Origin: Lachnospiraceae bacterium UBA7225
GTDB taxonomy: Bacteria; Bacillota; Clostridia; Lachnospirales; Lachnospiraceae
Reading direction: 5' to 3'
Length of the DNA stretch: 7,920 nucleotides
NCBI GenBank assembly: GCA_002473385.1
Contig: DKTR01000085.1
Location: 1 to 7,920 of the forward strand
A model generated the notes under the pieces. That model worked only from the letters and a program-made list of their open reading frames with translations. It did no database searches and was not told the origin of the DNA. The first letter of the stretch is position 1, and the number at the start of each line of letters is the position of its first letter. Shown here one piece after another: positions 1 to 6,892 of the stretch. Both the position numbers and the translations under genes were made by a program.

Positions 1-779
1 CGGTCAACACCGGCAAGCCCCGCCTTCAGTATGTGGATGATTAGATCGGCCGTCCAGCCGTTCCCCAGGGCCTTTCTTGCTGCTGTTTCGGATGCCACCG
101 CCGTGTAACCGTCCGGCAACGTCTGAAGCCGTTCCGCTTCCGTCTGCGTGTAATGCCGGAAAATATAATCCCCATCCGGAAGGGAAATATTGTATATTCT
201 CCCTTTATGCCGGTATGTTCCATTTTGGACAATGAAAAATTCCTTTTCTTTGTAAAGGCTTGCATTTTGATGTATATATGGCTCTATGATCATGCTGTCC
301 GTTTTAACGGTTGTCAATGCGTTTGCCTTTTCCGCTCCGGATGTTTCAAATCTCCGGTATAGTTTCCCGTCGGCTTCCCGCCGGTTCCTGTACCCCATGC
401 CGACCGGGTAACGGTCAGACTGAAAATCTTTCCAGTACCCCCTTGTACGGATTATGTCTTTTAACGTGATCCCCCTGTCCTCTGGCGGCTCACATTGCCA
501 GTTAAACGCATAAATACGGCGCCGCATCTGCGCCGACACAAGCGAACTATCCCCATGAAAAAGAGGAACCCCCAGTTCTTCCGCAATTTGCGTCTTGATC
601 GGATCTGCCGCGCTTTCGTTGTTTTCGTAAAGAAAGAAATCCGGCTTGAATTTCTCCATTGCAATTTTATAATTCAAAAACAATTCCCAACCCATGCCGG
701 ACGGCTGTTTTTCCCTGCCGCTTTTCCTTGCAACGCTCCAATATGTGCAAGGGCTACCACCTAATAAAATTTTTACCAT
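1..779 (-). CDS. DNA cytosine-5 methyltransferase, partial (runs off left edge)
   Basis: Translating the minus strand from the ATG at 779-777 gives an open frame of 259 complete codons with no stop before the window edge, so the C-terminus is missing. The order of motifs fits the C5 cytosine methyltransferase family: a motif IV-like GGSPCTYWS near residues 7-15, with the Cys that would attack the cytosine; FFLYENNES (motif VI-like ENN) near residue 50; VSAQMRRRIYAFNW (motif VIII-like QxRxR); TEAERLQTLPDGYT (motif IX-like); and ALGNGWTADLIIHIL (motif X-like) close to the edge. Since motif X normally lies near the C-terminus, only a short tail should be missing. The SAM-binding motif I (F-x-G-x-G) is not visible before motif IV. 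I recall short phage and element methyltransferases that begin this way, but cannot check it here. The likely role is DNA modification for a mobile element. The start is supported by an AAAGGG ribosome binding site seven bases upstream. Family is confident; activity and specificity are unknown. Confidence 0.88.
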   Translation of the reverse strand, partial: MVKILLGGSPCTYWSVARKSGREKQPSGMGWELFLNYKIAMEKFKPDFFLYENNESAADPIKTQIAEELGVPLFHGDSSLVSAQMRRRIYAFNWQCEPPEDRGITLKDIIRTRGYWKDFQSDRYPVGMGYRNRREADGKLYRRFETSGAEKANALTTVKTDSMIIEPYIHQNASLYKEKEFFIVQNGTYRHKGRIYNISLPDGDYIFRHYTQTEAERLQTLPDGYTAVASETAARKALGNGWTADLIIHILKAGLAGVD

Positions 780-782
780 CAG

Positions 783-803
783 CTTTCCCTTTCCGGGAAA
801 AGC
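783..803 (-). promoter_or_regulatory. Ribosome binding site of the methyltransferase inside a small hairpin
   Basis: On the minus strand, AAAGGG at 792-787 lies seven bases before the ATG at 779 and supports that start. The same bases fall in the right arm (GGGAAAGC) of an imperfect inverted repeat whose left arm is GCTTTTCCC, with one bulged T and a five-base GGAAA loop. The fold would partly hide the ribosome binding site. It is too weak and too short of U residues to be a terminator. The hairpin is seen directly; any control by it is inference. Confidence 0.45.
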
Positions 804-842
804 CTTATTTTCAATGGTTTTAGCTTTCTTGTTTACTCCCTC

Positions 843-1730
843 TCACGGTTTGCCGTCACAGTCGCAGTCAATAGACAGCCGATTCATAACATTGATATAA
901 ACAATCTGCTCACCATTTCCAAGATAATCTGAAACAGATTTCCCTGCCTCGGCCATAGATTCCGTAAAGGCAGTCTGGTCACCGCCCCAGGGATTGGTAA
1001 GGCTATTCCCGCCGGAATGAATCCAGCATTTACCTTCAGAAGAACCAAGTCCTATGGAAATATTCTTGATGGCTCCGCCAAAACCCGCCATTGCGTGTCC
1101 CTTAAAGTGGGATAGCACCAAATAGGAATCATAGTCGGCAAAATGCTCCCCTACATAATTTTCCGTCAGTACAGTCCCTCCGTTCACCGGCAGGGACATA
1201 GAGCCGTTTTCGTCAAGAATCTGGAAATCGGCAATCTCCGTAAAACCATGATCCTCCGCCACCTGATAGTGCATCGCCGTGGAAGAACGGGAACCACCAT
1301 AGGCGGTATTGCATTCCACAATCGTTCCGTCTACCGCCTGCACCAAGTCCTTAATCAGTTCAGGACGCAGATAATTACTGGCAGGCGGCTCGCCGGTGCT
1401 GAGCTTGACTGCCACCTTGCCTGTTGGATTCCAATCTAATTTTTCATATACGGCAGCAAGTCCTTCCGGGCTAATATCCGATGTGAAATAGACAACCGAA
1501 ATATCCCCTGACGGCTGTGCGTTATCCGATTCATTTATACTGCTGTCCTCACCGCCCTGTGGCACATTACTTTCCTCACTATCCTGTGATGCATTGCTTT
1601 CCGAGTCGTTTACTATGGAATTTGCATTGCTGTCTGTATTCTGCTCCGATTCCGTCTGGTTCCCACAGCCCACAAGACAGACAACAGAAACAATAAGAAA
1701 CAAAGCCATTGCCAAAATTCTTTTTTTCAT
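843..1730 (-). CDS. DUF362 domain lipoprotein, 3'-truncated
   Basis: This 295-residue product begins with a lipoprotein signal: a KKR start, a hydrophobic stretch and the lipobox LVGC, with Cys22 as the lipidated residue. A long N/S/E/D-rich linker to about residue 75 tethers the domain to the outer face of the membrane. The DUF362 domain then follows, with LSTGEPPASNYLRPELIKDL (111-130), ECNTAYGGSRSSTAMHY (139-155) and LSHFKGHAMAGFGGAIKN (206-223). The ATG at 1730 is chosen over the upstream ATG at 1844 because it gives a proper signal peptide, has GGAAGG about ten bases upstream, and avoids overlap with the preceding gene. DUF362 proteins are poorly understood and some carry iron-sulfur clusters; no clear cluster motif is seen here, although CDCDG (289-293) is Cys-rich. 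The frame stops right after CDCDGKP, where relatives continue for perhaps 60-80 residues, so the product has probably lost function. It follows the DUF4405 gene by 40 bases. Confidence 0.85.
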   Translation of the reverse strand: MKKRILAMALFLIVSVVCLVGCGNQTESEQNTDSNANSIVNDSESNASQDSEESNVPQGGEDSSINESDNAQPSGDISVVYFTSDISPEGLAAVYEKLDWNPTGKVAVKLSTGEPPASNYLRPELIKDLVQAVDGTIVECNTAYGGSRSSTAMHYQVAEDHGFTEIADFQILDENGSMSLPVNGGTVLTENYVGEHFADYDSYLVLSHFKGHAMAGFGGAIKNISIGLGSSEGKCWIHSGGNSLTNPWGGDQTAFTESMAEAGKSVSDYLGNGEQIVYINVMNRLSIDCDCDGKP

Positions 1731-1770
1731 TTGATCCCATCCTTCCATTCTGATTTTTTGTCGTAACATT

Positions 1771-2448
1771 CTATTTCTCATCACCCTTTTTTCTCCGTAC
1801 AAGCTGCCGCATATAATGTCCTGCGCAGACAAACAGGGCGGCAATCGTCATATAATCAAGCATGAATAAAGCAATCGGTTCTTCAAAATCAAAAAATACA
1901 AACTGACTGCGGAGCAGCATATAACTGCCAACATCCCGTTTCATAAACGCATACATACCATAGCCTGCAATCAGTATAGCTATGGCACGAAGTAACCATT
2001 TGCGGACACCGGACGGCTTTTTAACGAGCTTTCCCGCCATTCCCATCATCATGCTCCAGTGGAAACCGAGATGCAGGCTCATAAACACAAAGCCCCAATA
2101 GGCTGAAATCATATGCAGAGTTCTTGCAAATGCACGGCCGCTATGAATTGGCAGAAAAGACAGCGCATGGCGCGAAAGAATGACACCGCTGATCATGGAG
2201 CCAAGCATTGAGAGCAGAACACATATAACAAGGAGAGTCTGCATAAGCCGTACACTCGTGTATTTACCTTTCAGAAGGTTTTTGCTCCATTTCCCATTCA
2301 AGATATGGTGTAGTACAAAGAGCAGCAACATTCCGATGCCAATCCACTCGTGCGCTGCCTGACCGACCATCTCATAGGTCATAAGCAGGAGCAATGCAAT
2401 CGTCATGGAGATATCCACAGCTATCTTAACTTTTGCCCTTGGTCTCAT
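1771..2448 (-). CDS. DUF4405 family cytochrome b-like membrane protein
   Basis: A 225-residue protein with about five or six hydrophobic segments (near 8-30, 36-50, 68-92, 113-135, 151-168 and 192-212). Several histidines sit in or next to these segments: His33, His47-His48, His112, His126 and His130. This pattern, including LHHILNGKW and LHLGFHW, fits the DUF4405 family, whose members resemble cytochrome b561-type heme proteins. Heme binding and transmembrane electron transfer are therefore plausible but are inferred from the family. The neighbouring surface flavodoxins and DUF362 lipoprotein suggest it could carry electrons across the membrane to them. The start at 2448 is chosen because it follows a strong purine-rich ribosome binding site; an in-frame ATG nine codons upstream lacks one. 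The gene ends in TAG. Confidence 0.8.
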   Translation of the reverse strand: MRPRAKVKIAVDISMTIALLLLMTYEMVGQAAHEWIGIGMLLLFVLHHILNGKWSKNLLKGKYTSVRLMQTLLVICVLLSMLGSMISGVILSRHALSFLPIHSGRAFARTLHMISAYWGFVFMSLHLGFHWSMMMGMAGKLVKKPSGVRKWLLRAIAILIAGYGMYAFMKRDVGSYMLLRSQFVFFDFEEPIALFMLDYMTIAALFVCAGHYMRQLVRRKKGDEK

Positions 2449-2453
2449 ACATA

Positions 2454-2466
2454 CCGCCCCCTTTCC
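2454..2466 (-). promoter_or_regulatory. Ribosome binding site deciding the DUF4405 start
   Basis: The minus strand reads GGAAAGGGGGCGG, ending five bases before the ATG at 2448. The alternative in-frame ATG at 2475 is preceded by an A/T-rich stretch without a purine-rich core, so 2448 is the better start. Confidence 0.6.
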
Positions 2467-2488
2467 AAAAGTCATGTGAATATTTGCT

Positions 2489-3235
2489 TTACGGATTCAA
2501 TACCAACGCATCCAGCCATTCCCCAAACTCGGTCTTTACCTCATCATTGTCTGTTTCTGCATTGATTGTAAAACCGTCCGTAACCGTTGCACCTGGCGCA
2601 AGTTCCTTCATCTGTTCAATCATTCTTCCGAAACGGCTACCGAGATGAATTCCAAAAGGTACAATCGTTTTTCCCGACAGATCGTTTTCCGCAAAAAATG
2701 TATTCATCGCCGGAGGCAGCACAGAATTCCACACGGGAACGCCAATATAAATCACATCATATTCCTCCAGATTTTCAATTTTACTCTGCAAAGCCGGCCA
2801 GTCCTCATTTTGCATCTGCTCTACGGATATGGGAAGCATCGTTGAATAATCCATCGGGTACGGCTCGGTCATCTGGATATGAAAAACATCGGCGGCTTTC
2901 TTTTCTTCAATTACCTGTGCCATGACTTGCAGATTGCCCTCCGTATTGCTTGTTTCCCGATTCAGACTTGCAGAAGTGATCGCGTCTATCTCCATACTGC
3001 TGGTATCCCCTACATTCTCACTGTACGCAAAGTAGGCTACCAATGCCTTTCCGTCATCCTGCACTGATTCGCTGTCCGCATTTTCCCGTGTCTCCTCCTC
3101 TGAAGGACTTTGTACCTATTCCGATGTTCCTGCGGAACCGGAGGACTTACTTGTTGAATCTGTGTTACTGCCGCCGCAGGCTGTCATACCAACGGCGAGT
3201 AGCAACGATAACAAAACTGCGATATGCTTTTTCAT
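2489..3235 (-). pseudogene. Flavodoxin lipoprotein interrupted by an in-frame TAG
   Basis: The minus-strand frame from ATG 3235 encodes MKKHIAVLLSLLLAVGMTAC, a lipoprotein signal with lipobox MTAC and Cys20, then a Ser/Thr-rich linker. Codon 40 (3118-3116) is TAG. The same frame continues for 208 codons through the rest of the linker and a flavodoxin domain: ALVAYFAYSENVGD (64-77), YDVIYIGVPVWNSVLPPAM, and IVPFGIHLGSRFGRM. Because signal and domain share one frame, a substitution rather than an indel is implied. The original product would be about 248 residues, an FMN-binding flavodoxin on the outer membrane face. A GTG at 3064 could start a 191-residue form without a signal peptide, which would stay in the cytoplasm, but its ribosome binding site is weak. 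The ATG at 3235 has a good site (GAAAGGAATAGG) and follows the flavin reductase gene by 27 bases. The domain is clear; whether any protein is made is uncertain. Confidence 0.8.
3116..3118 (-). other. In-frame amber codon in the flavodoxin linker
   Basis: TAG at codon 40, in the context GAA TAG GTA, sits between the lipobox and the flavodoxin domain. One base change from CAG, GAG or AAG would explain it, and Gln or Glu would suit the linker. Confidence 0.85.
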
Positions 3236-3262
3236 GTTCGTCCTATTCCTTTCATAGCGTTT

Positions 3263-3817
3263 TTACTTCAACTGCATACCGTCCTGAAACGCATTTCCAA
3301 CGCGCTTTCCAAGTTCATAATATCCGTGATGCACTGTATCGTAGGTAATGGGATGGAACTTATCCAGGTCGATCTCCCCGTCCTCTCCGAGTATACTTTC
3401 ATCTGCGCTGACATTCTTAATTTCACCAATGAACTTGCTGTCGTCAATGATCTGCGTCAGGACACATTCCAGCACAAGCGGAAGCTCGTTGATCACAGGT
3501 GCATTGACAAACTCACTTTTCGTTGTTGTAAATCCCGCTTTTTCCATCTTGTCCGGCTCATTGTTTGCAGAAACCACGCCCACATAATCACAGGCTATCA
3601 TATGCGTCGTATCCGCCACGCTCACTGTAAATGCTTTTGTTTTTTTCAAATTATCTGTTGTCTTATGGCTACTCAGATCAACGATGATCTCATTCATCCC
3701 GACAATGCCGCCCCATGCGGCGTTCATGGCGTTTGCTTTTCCGTTTTCATCATACGTGCCGATAATCATAACTGGCTGCGGGTATAAAAGTGGTTTTGCT
3801 CCAAAATTCTTTCTCAT
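3263..3817 (-). CDS. Flavin reductase family protein (FMN-binding split barrel)
   Basis: A 184-residue protein without signal peptide or membrane segment, so cytoplasmic. It matches the flavin reductase-like / flavoredoxin family: the N-terminal PQPVMIIGTYDENGKANAMN (13-32) and AAWGGIVG, then DLSSHKTTDNLKKTKAFTVS (47-66), and the C-terminal YYELGKRVGNAFQDG (166-180). Family members bind FMN in a split-barrel fold; many reduce free flavin with NAD(P)H or act in electron transfer. The exact reaction here cannot be read from sequence. The ATG at 3817 has GAAAGGA at a suitable distance. The next gene downstream is the interrupted flavodoxin, so this protein might supply reduced flavin or electrons to the cluster, although compartments differ. 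The length is typical and the frame is intact. It ends in TAA. Confidence 0.88.
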   Translation of the reverse strand: MRKNFGAKPLLYPQPVMIIGTYDENGKANAMNAAWGGIVGMNEIIVDLSSHKTTDNLKKTKAFTVSVADTTHMIACDYVGVVSANNEPDKMEKAGFTTTKSEFVNAPVINELPLVLECVLTQIIDDSKFIGEIKNVSADESILGEDGEIDLDKFHPITYDTVHHGYYELGKRVGNAFQDGMQLK

Positions 3818-3886
3818 TGCTATAATTCCTTTCTATAAATAAAGTATCTCTCATAAACAAATGCTGTTTTCATCCATAGGTATCTT

Positions 3887-4969
3887 CTAATCTCCATTCC
3901 AGAAAAAACACAGACCGTTATAGGTATATTCATCGCAGGCTGCCGCATCATGGGAATATCCCTCCCTCTCTAAAAATGAGAGATTACCGTCCTCCTCCGC
4001 CTATCCCATGCGGAAAAAGCCGTCTGAATCATTTGCCATTGACAGGATTTGCGACCGAAAAGCGCTGTATGCAAAATCACTTGTCCCGGATGCAGAAAAG
4101 ATAAAGAAATCTTCTGCCGTATGCCCGGATTCCTGAACCATAGCCGCCATTTCCCCACCGTCTATCCCATAGCTCCCGCTCATGGGCATAAAATAGCGGA
4201 AGTAATCGAGACAGTAACGGAAGGTACACCATGTATTGACCGATCCCATAGAGAAACCGCCGAATCCGCGATGGTCGCGGGAAGCCGCCAGCCCCTCCGG
4301 TGTTATGTCCTCCGCATAGGTGCTGTATTTACTTTCAACCGCAGGAATCAGATCATTTACCAGCTCGTTATGAAACTGGTCTGTGAGCTGCAGGGCAAGA
4401 CCGTAATCCCCACTGTCGCTTCCGCTTGTATTGTTGTAGGTTGGGAGCACAATAATTAACGGCTGGATTTTCTCGTCCTCTATGGCATGGTCAATCACAT
4501 ACTTAAAGGAGCGCGGATTCGTGTCTGTTCCCATGATTGTGTTTTCATTGCTCCATCCGCCGTGGCTTAAATACATGACATTATACTTCTGCTCCTCCGT
4601 ATAGCCGTAAGGCAGATACACCCATGCTTCTTTTGTCAGCTTTTGTGAGTGCTGTTCGTAAGTAAAAGACTCCCATGTGTCATAGGTTATCTTATTGAGT
4701 GTACCGGCATGTTCCGCAGGACTCGTATACCCGTCAGGAATATATTCAAGTTCCGCAGGAACAACGCCGCTTAAATGACTGCCCTGTGAAGTGTCTGCCG
4801 GATTCTCCCTGCTTATCTGGACAGCATCCGATTCCTTCTCTGCCGGCTCGGATGGAGCAGCCAAAACATCTGACGACGATACACCGCAGGAACAGAGGCT
4901 TCCCGCAAGCAGGCAAACCGCACAGAAAAGAATTCCCGTTTTTTTGAATCGTACAACTCTAAATTTCAC
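3887..4969 (-). pseudogene. CE1-like esterase lipoprotein interrupted by an in-frame TAG
   Basis: The GTG at 4969 overlaps the upstream stop as GTGA and follows AAGGAAGGG, so translation is probably coupled. The product has a lipoprotein signal (lipobox LCSC, Cys28) and a linker to about residue 70. An alpha/beta hydrolase esterase domain of the feruloyl/acetyl esterase (CE1-like) type follows: AWVYLPYGYTEEQKYNVMYL (115-134), SHGGWS, and the nucleophile elbow GFGGFSMGS with Ser240. The likely Asp is in SASGTSDFA (Asp298). Codon 323 (4003-4001) is TAG, ending an open frame of 322 residues. The frame then continues AEEDGNLSFLEREGYSHD to a second TAG at 3889-3887. It carries the expected catalytic His (His340) and the conserved YTYNGLCFFW end, for a full length of 360. 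Without readthrough the enzyme lacks its His and is probably inactive. It is paralogous to the first domain of the upstream protein. Confidence 0.85.
4001..4003 (-). other. In-frame amber codon before the esterase catalytic His
   Basis: TAG follows FFRMG and precedes AEEDGNLSF in the same frame. A one-base change from TAT or TAC (Tyr) or from CAG (Gln) would explain it. The conserved C-terminal part with the GYSHD motif lies beyond it. Confidence 0.85.
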
Positions 4970-6885
4970 ATTTCATCCCTTCCTTTCATCTGCTTTTCCC
5001 AAAAGGCTACGGCATCGTCGAACCATCCCTCGGCGGCTGTTCCCGTCCCAAGTCCGAATCCGTGTCCAAGTCCCGGATATTTGTGAAACTCGGTATCAAT
5101 TCCAAGGGATTCCATCGCATTTGCCCTGCTTTCCATAGTACGCCAGCTTGCGATTCCGTCATCCTCACCGACACACATAAAGGTAGGCGGATCATTTTCT
5201 GTATAATCACTGTGACCGGTGTATTGAATCACCGCAGTTCCCGGTCCGGGGTAGCTGCCTGCGCCAAAGGCTTCTGTCCCATAGGAACCCAGATAGGCTG
5301 TCATCCTGCCGCCTGCGGAGCCGCCCCATAAAGAATAGCAGTCGGTATCCACTTCCAGTTCCTCAGCGTGGTCGAAAATAAACCCGATTGCCTGCGCCAG
5401 ATCTTCACAAGCTGTCTGTGCGCCGGGCCGGTAGATCAGCGCAAAAGCATTGTAACCTTTCTTCGACAATTCCAGCGCATGGGGGAAACTGTCGTGCATC
5501 GCGCCCACATAGGCAAACCCGCCTCCCGCATTGCAGATGGCAAACCTTGCGCCGGGATCGCCCCTGAAGAAAAATAACCCCGTATCTGCTTTCGCTGGAT
5601 CAGCCGCTTTTTCTTCATCCGTATAGATATCGTAAAAAATCACATTTCCTGCTTCTGCGCTGCTTTTCATGTAATTTACAATCTCTACCGTCTTATCCGG
5701 ATCAATATGGCTATACCATGTCAGCCGAAGCTCTCCCAGCGTATCCCCGCTGTAATAACCTGCATTAACAGGGAAAATCAGCCTGCCATAACCGTCAAAG
5801 GCGGAATCTGCCATAACCTCATCTATTTTGGTAGATGTATGAAAATATTCTTCCCCATCCGCCTCCGTCCTTTCCGAACCTTCTGCGGAATCCGTTTCTT
5901 TGAAAAATTCGGGAAGCGCATTGTAGATATATTCCTGTACTGCCGTGCGGTCGTGATAACCGCCGTCCATCTGGTAAAAAACAAAGTGGTCAGGCGTGAA
6001 AATATCGTTTCTTTCCAACAGTTCATCCGCGAAATCGATCGATTGCCCTTTTACATTGTCATTCGTACCCACCGCAAAATAAATAAAATATCCTTTTTCA
6101 TCAAGGTTGTTGTCTTTTATAAGCTGTTCAAGATGATCCGCATTCTTCTCAATTTGAAAATCGCCATAGCCGCCGTAGTACCAGCAGGAACCGCTCATAG
6201 GGAGAAAATAACGGATATAGTCGCTGTTATGGCAGAACTGCATCCATGTTGTGACAGAGCCGAGGGAGAAGCCGCCAAAGGCTCTATGGTCACGGGAGGC
6301 CGCCAGCTCTTTGGGAGTGGTTCCTTCCGCGTATGTATGGAACCGCCCCTCCACCGCAGGCATCAGATCATTCAGGAATTCCTGATGGAACTGCCGCAGG
6401 GCAAGGACAGACGATGAAAAGTCTGTGCCGGTGTTCTCGTTATAAAAGGAAGCCGAAACTGCAATTACCGGTCTGGTCTCGCCATTTTCTATCATATGGT
6501 CGAGCATATTTGTCATGCTGCCGGTAAAATAATCACCCGCATAGCCGCCAAAGCCATGCATAAAATAAATGATGTCATATTTTGTTTCCGTATCATTCTC
6601 GTCATAGCCGTATGGCAAATACACATAGGTTGTTTTGGAAACATCTTTGCTGTCCCCGGAATAGTTTTTCGAGTCATAATCAAGCGTAACCACCGTCCCA
6701 GGATGATTCGCTTTCGAGTGGTATTCAGCAGGCACCGCCTCTGTCCAGCCAGTCTGAGGAATATCCGATACTGCCGGTTGTTCCTCTGCGTTTTCTGTAT
6801 CAGGAATATCACTCCCGGCCTGATTCGCACAGGCTGTCAGAGCAAGGATTCCTATAGCCAGCAAAATCATAGCAATTCTTTTCAT
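4966..6885 (-). CDS. Two-domain esterase lipoprotein (CE1-like plus BD-FAE-like hydrolase)
   Basis: This 639-residue lipoprotein has lipobox LTAC (Cys19) and a short acidic linker. Domain 1 (about 45-330) is a CE1-like esterase: YVYLPYGYDE (87-96), FMHGFGG, elbow GGFSLGS with Ser207, probable Asp276 in GTNDN, and His311 in GGYHD. Domain 2 (about 375-635) is a second alpha/beta hydrolase resembling bacterial acetyl/feruloyl esterases of the BD-FAE type: oxyanion-like NAGGGFAYVG (452-461), elbow WGGSAGG with Ser523, Asp575 or Asp576 in GEDDG, and His608 in GLGHGFG. Both triads look complete, so both domains may be active on surface-accessible esters such as acylated or feruloylated glycans; the substrate is inferred from families only. 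The start has a perfect AAGGAGG overlapping the upstream stop. The gene's TGA overlaps the next GTG. The intact first domain may make the damaged downstream paralog redundant. Confidence 0.85.
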   Translation of the reverse strand: MKRIAMILLAIGILALTACANQAGSDIPDTENAEEQPAVSDIPQTGWTEAVPAEYHSKANHPGTVVTLDYDSKNYSGDSKDVSKTTYVYLPYGYDENDTETKYDIIYFMHGFGGYAGDYFTGSMTNMLDHMIENGETRPVIAVSASFYNENTGTDFSSSVLALRQFHQEFLNDLMPAVEGRFHTYAEGTTPKELAASRDHRAFGGFSLGSVTTWMQFCHNSDYIRYFLPMSGSCWYYGGYGDFQIEKNADHLEQLIKDNNLDEKGYFIYFAVGTNDNVKGQSIDFADELLERNDIFTPDHFVFYQMDGGYHDRTAVQEYIYNALPEFFKETDSAEGSERTEADGEEYFHTSTKIDEVMADSAFDGYGRLIFPVNAGYYSGDTLGELRLTWYSHIDPDKTVEIVNYMKSSAEAGNVIFYDIYTDEEKAADPAKADTGLFFFRGDPGARFAICNAGGGFAYVGAMHDSFPHALELSKKGYNAFALIYRPGAQTACEDLAQAIGFIFDHAEELEVDTDCYSLWGGSAGGRMTAYLGSYGTEAFGAGSYPGPGTAVIQYTGHSDYTENDPPTFMCVGEDDGIASWRTMESRANAMESLGIDTEFHKYPGLGHGFGLGTGTAAEGWFDDAVAFWEKQMKGRDEM

Positions 6886-6892
6886 CTATTCG

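Larger units (their letters stand above)
1..845. mobile_element. Probable end of an integrated mobile element (boundary near 843-848)
   Basis: The minus-strand DUF362 gene matches its family up to the motif CDCDGKP at 848. It then meets TGA, followed by unrelated sequence, a short leader and a methyltransferase of a kind common in phages and integrative elements. The expected continuation of DUF362 (an acidic-proline stretch, then an ILAS-DPVALDQA type motif, from memory of the family) is absent from all the sequence to the left. The simplest reading is that an element integrated into this gene, or that a deletion or rearrangement joined the two. No integrase, transposase, terminal repeat or target duplication can be seen, because only one end is in the window. 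The type of element is unknown. Confidence 0.45.

Noticed and set aside
41..664. Minus-strand frames at 41-265 and 461-664
   Set aside because: They are out-of-frame readings of the methyltransferase, whose true frame shows ordered family motifs through the same bases.
783..803. Hairpin before the methyltransferase as a terminator
   Set aside because: The stem is short and bulged, no T-run follows on the minus strand, and it overlaps a ribosome binding site.
828..848. Group II intron start at GTGAG near the DUF362 junction
   Set aside because: Only the first few bases resemble the GUGYG intron start, and a methyltransferase begins about 65 bases later instead of intron domains and a reverse transcriptase.
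1731..1844. Upstream ATG at 1844 as the start of the DUF362 protein
   Set aside because: It would overlap the DUF4405 gene and place 38 polar residues before the lipoprotein signal; the ATG at 1730 has its own ribosome binding site.
3224..3787. Plus-strand open frame of 187 codons opposite the flavin reductase gene
   Set aside because: It is a shadow of a well-supported gene, is rich in Cys, His and Ile as expected of antisense frames, and has no family features.
3818..3886. Possible promoter (TTGTTT, 17 bases, TATAGA) before the flavin reductase gene
   Set aside because: The match is weak, and transcription from it would start at or after the ribosome binding site. No terminator is seen in this gap either.
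5707..6417. Long plus-strand open frame (236 codons) opposite the two-domain esterase
   Set aside because: It lies fully antisense to a gene with clear domains and complete triads; its translation shows no recognisable motif.
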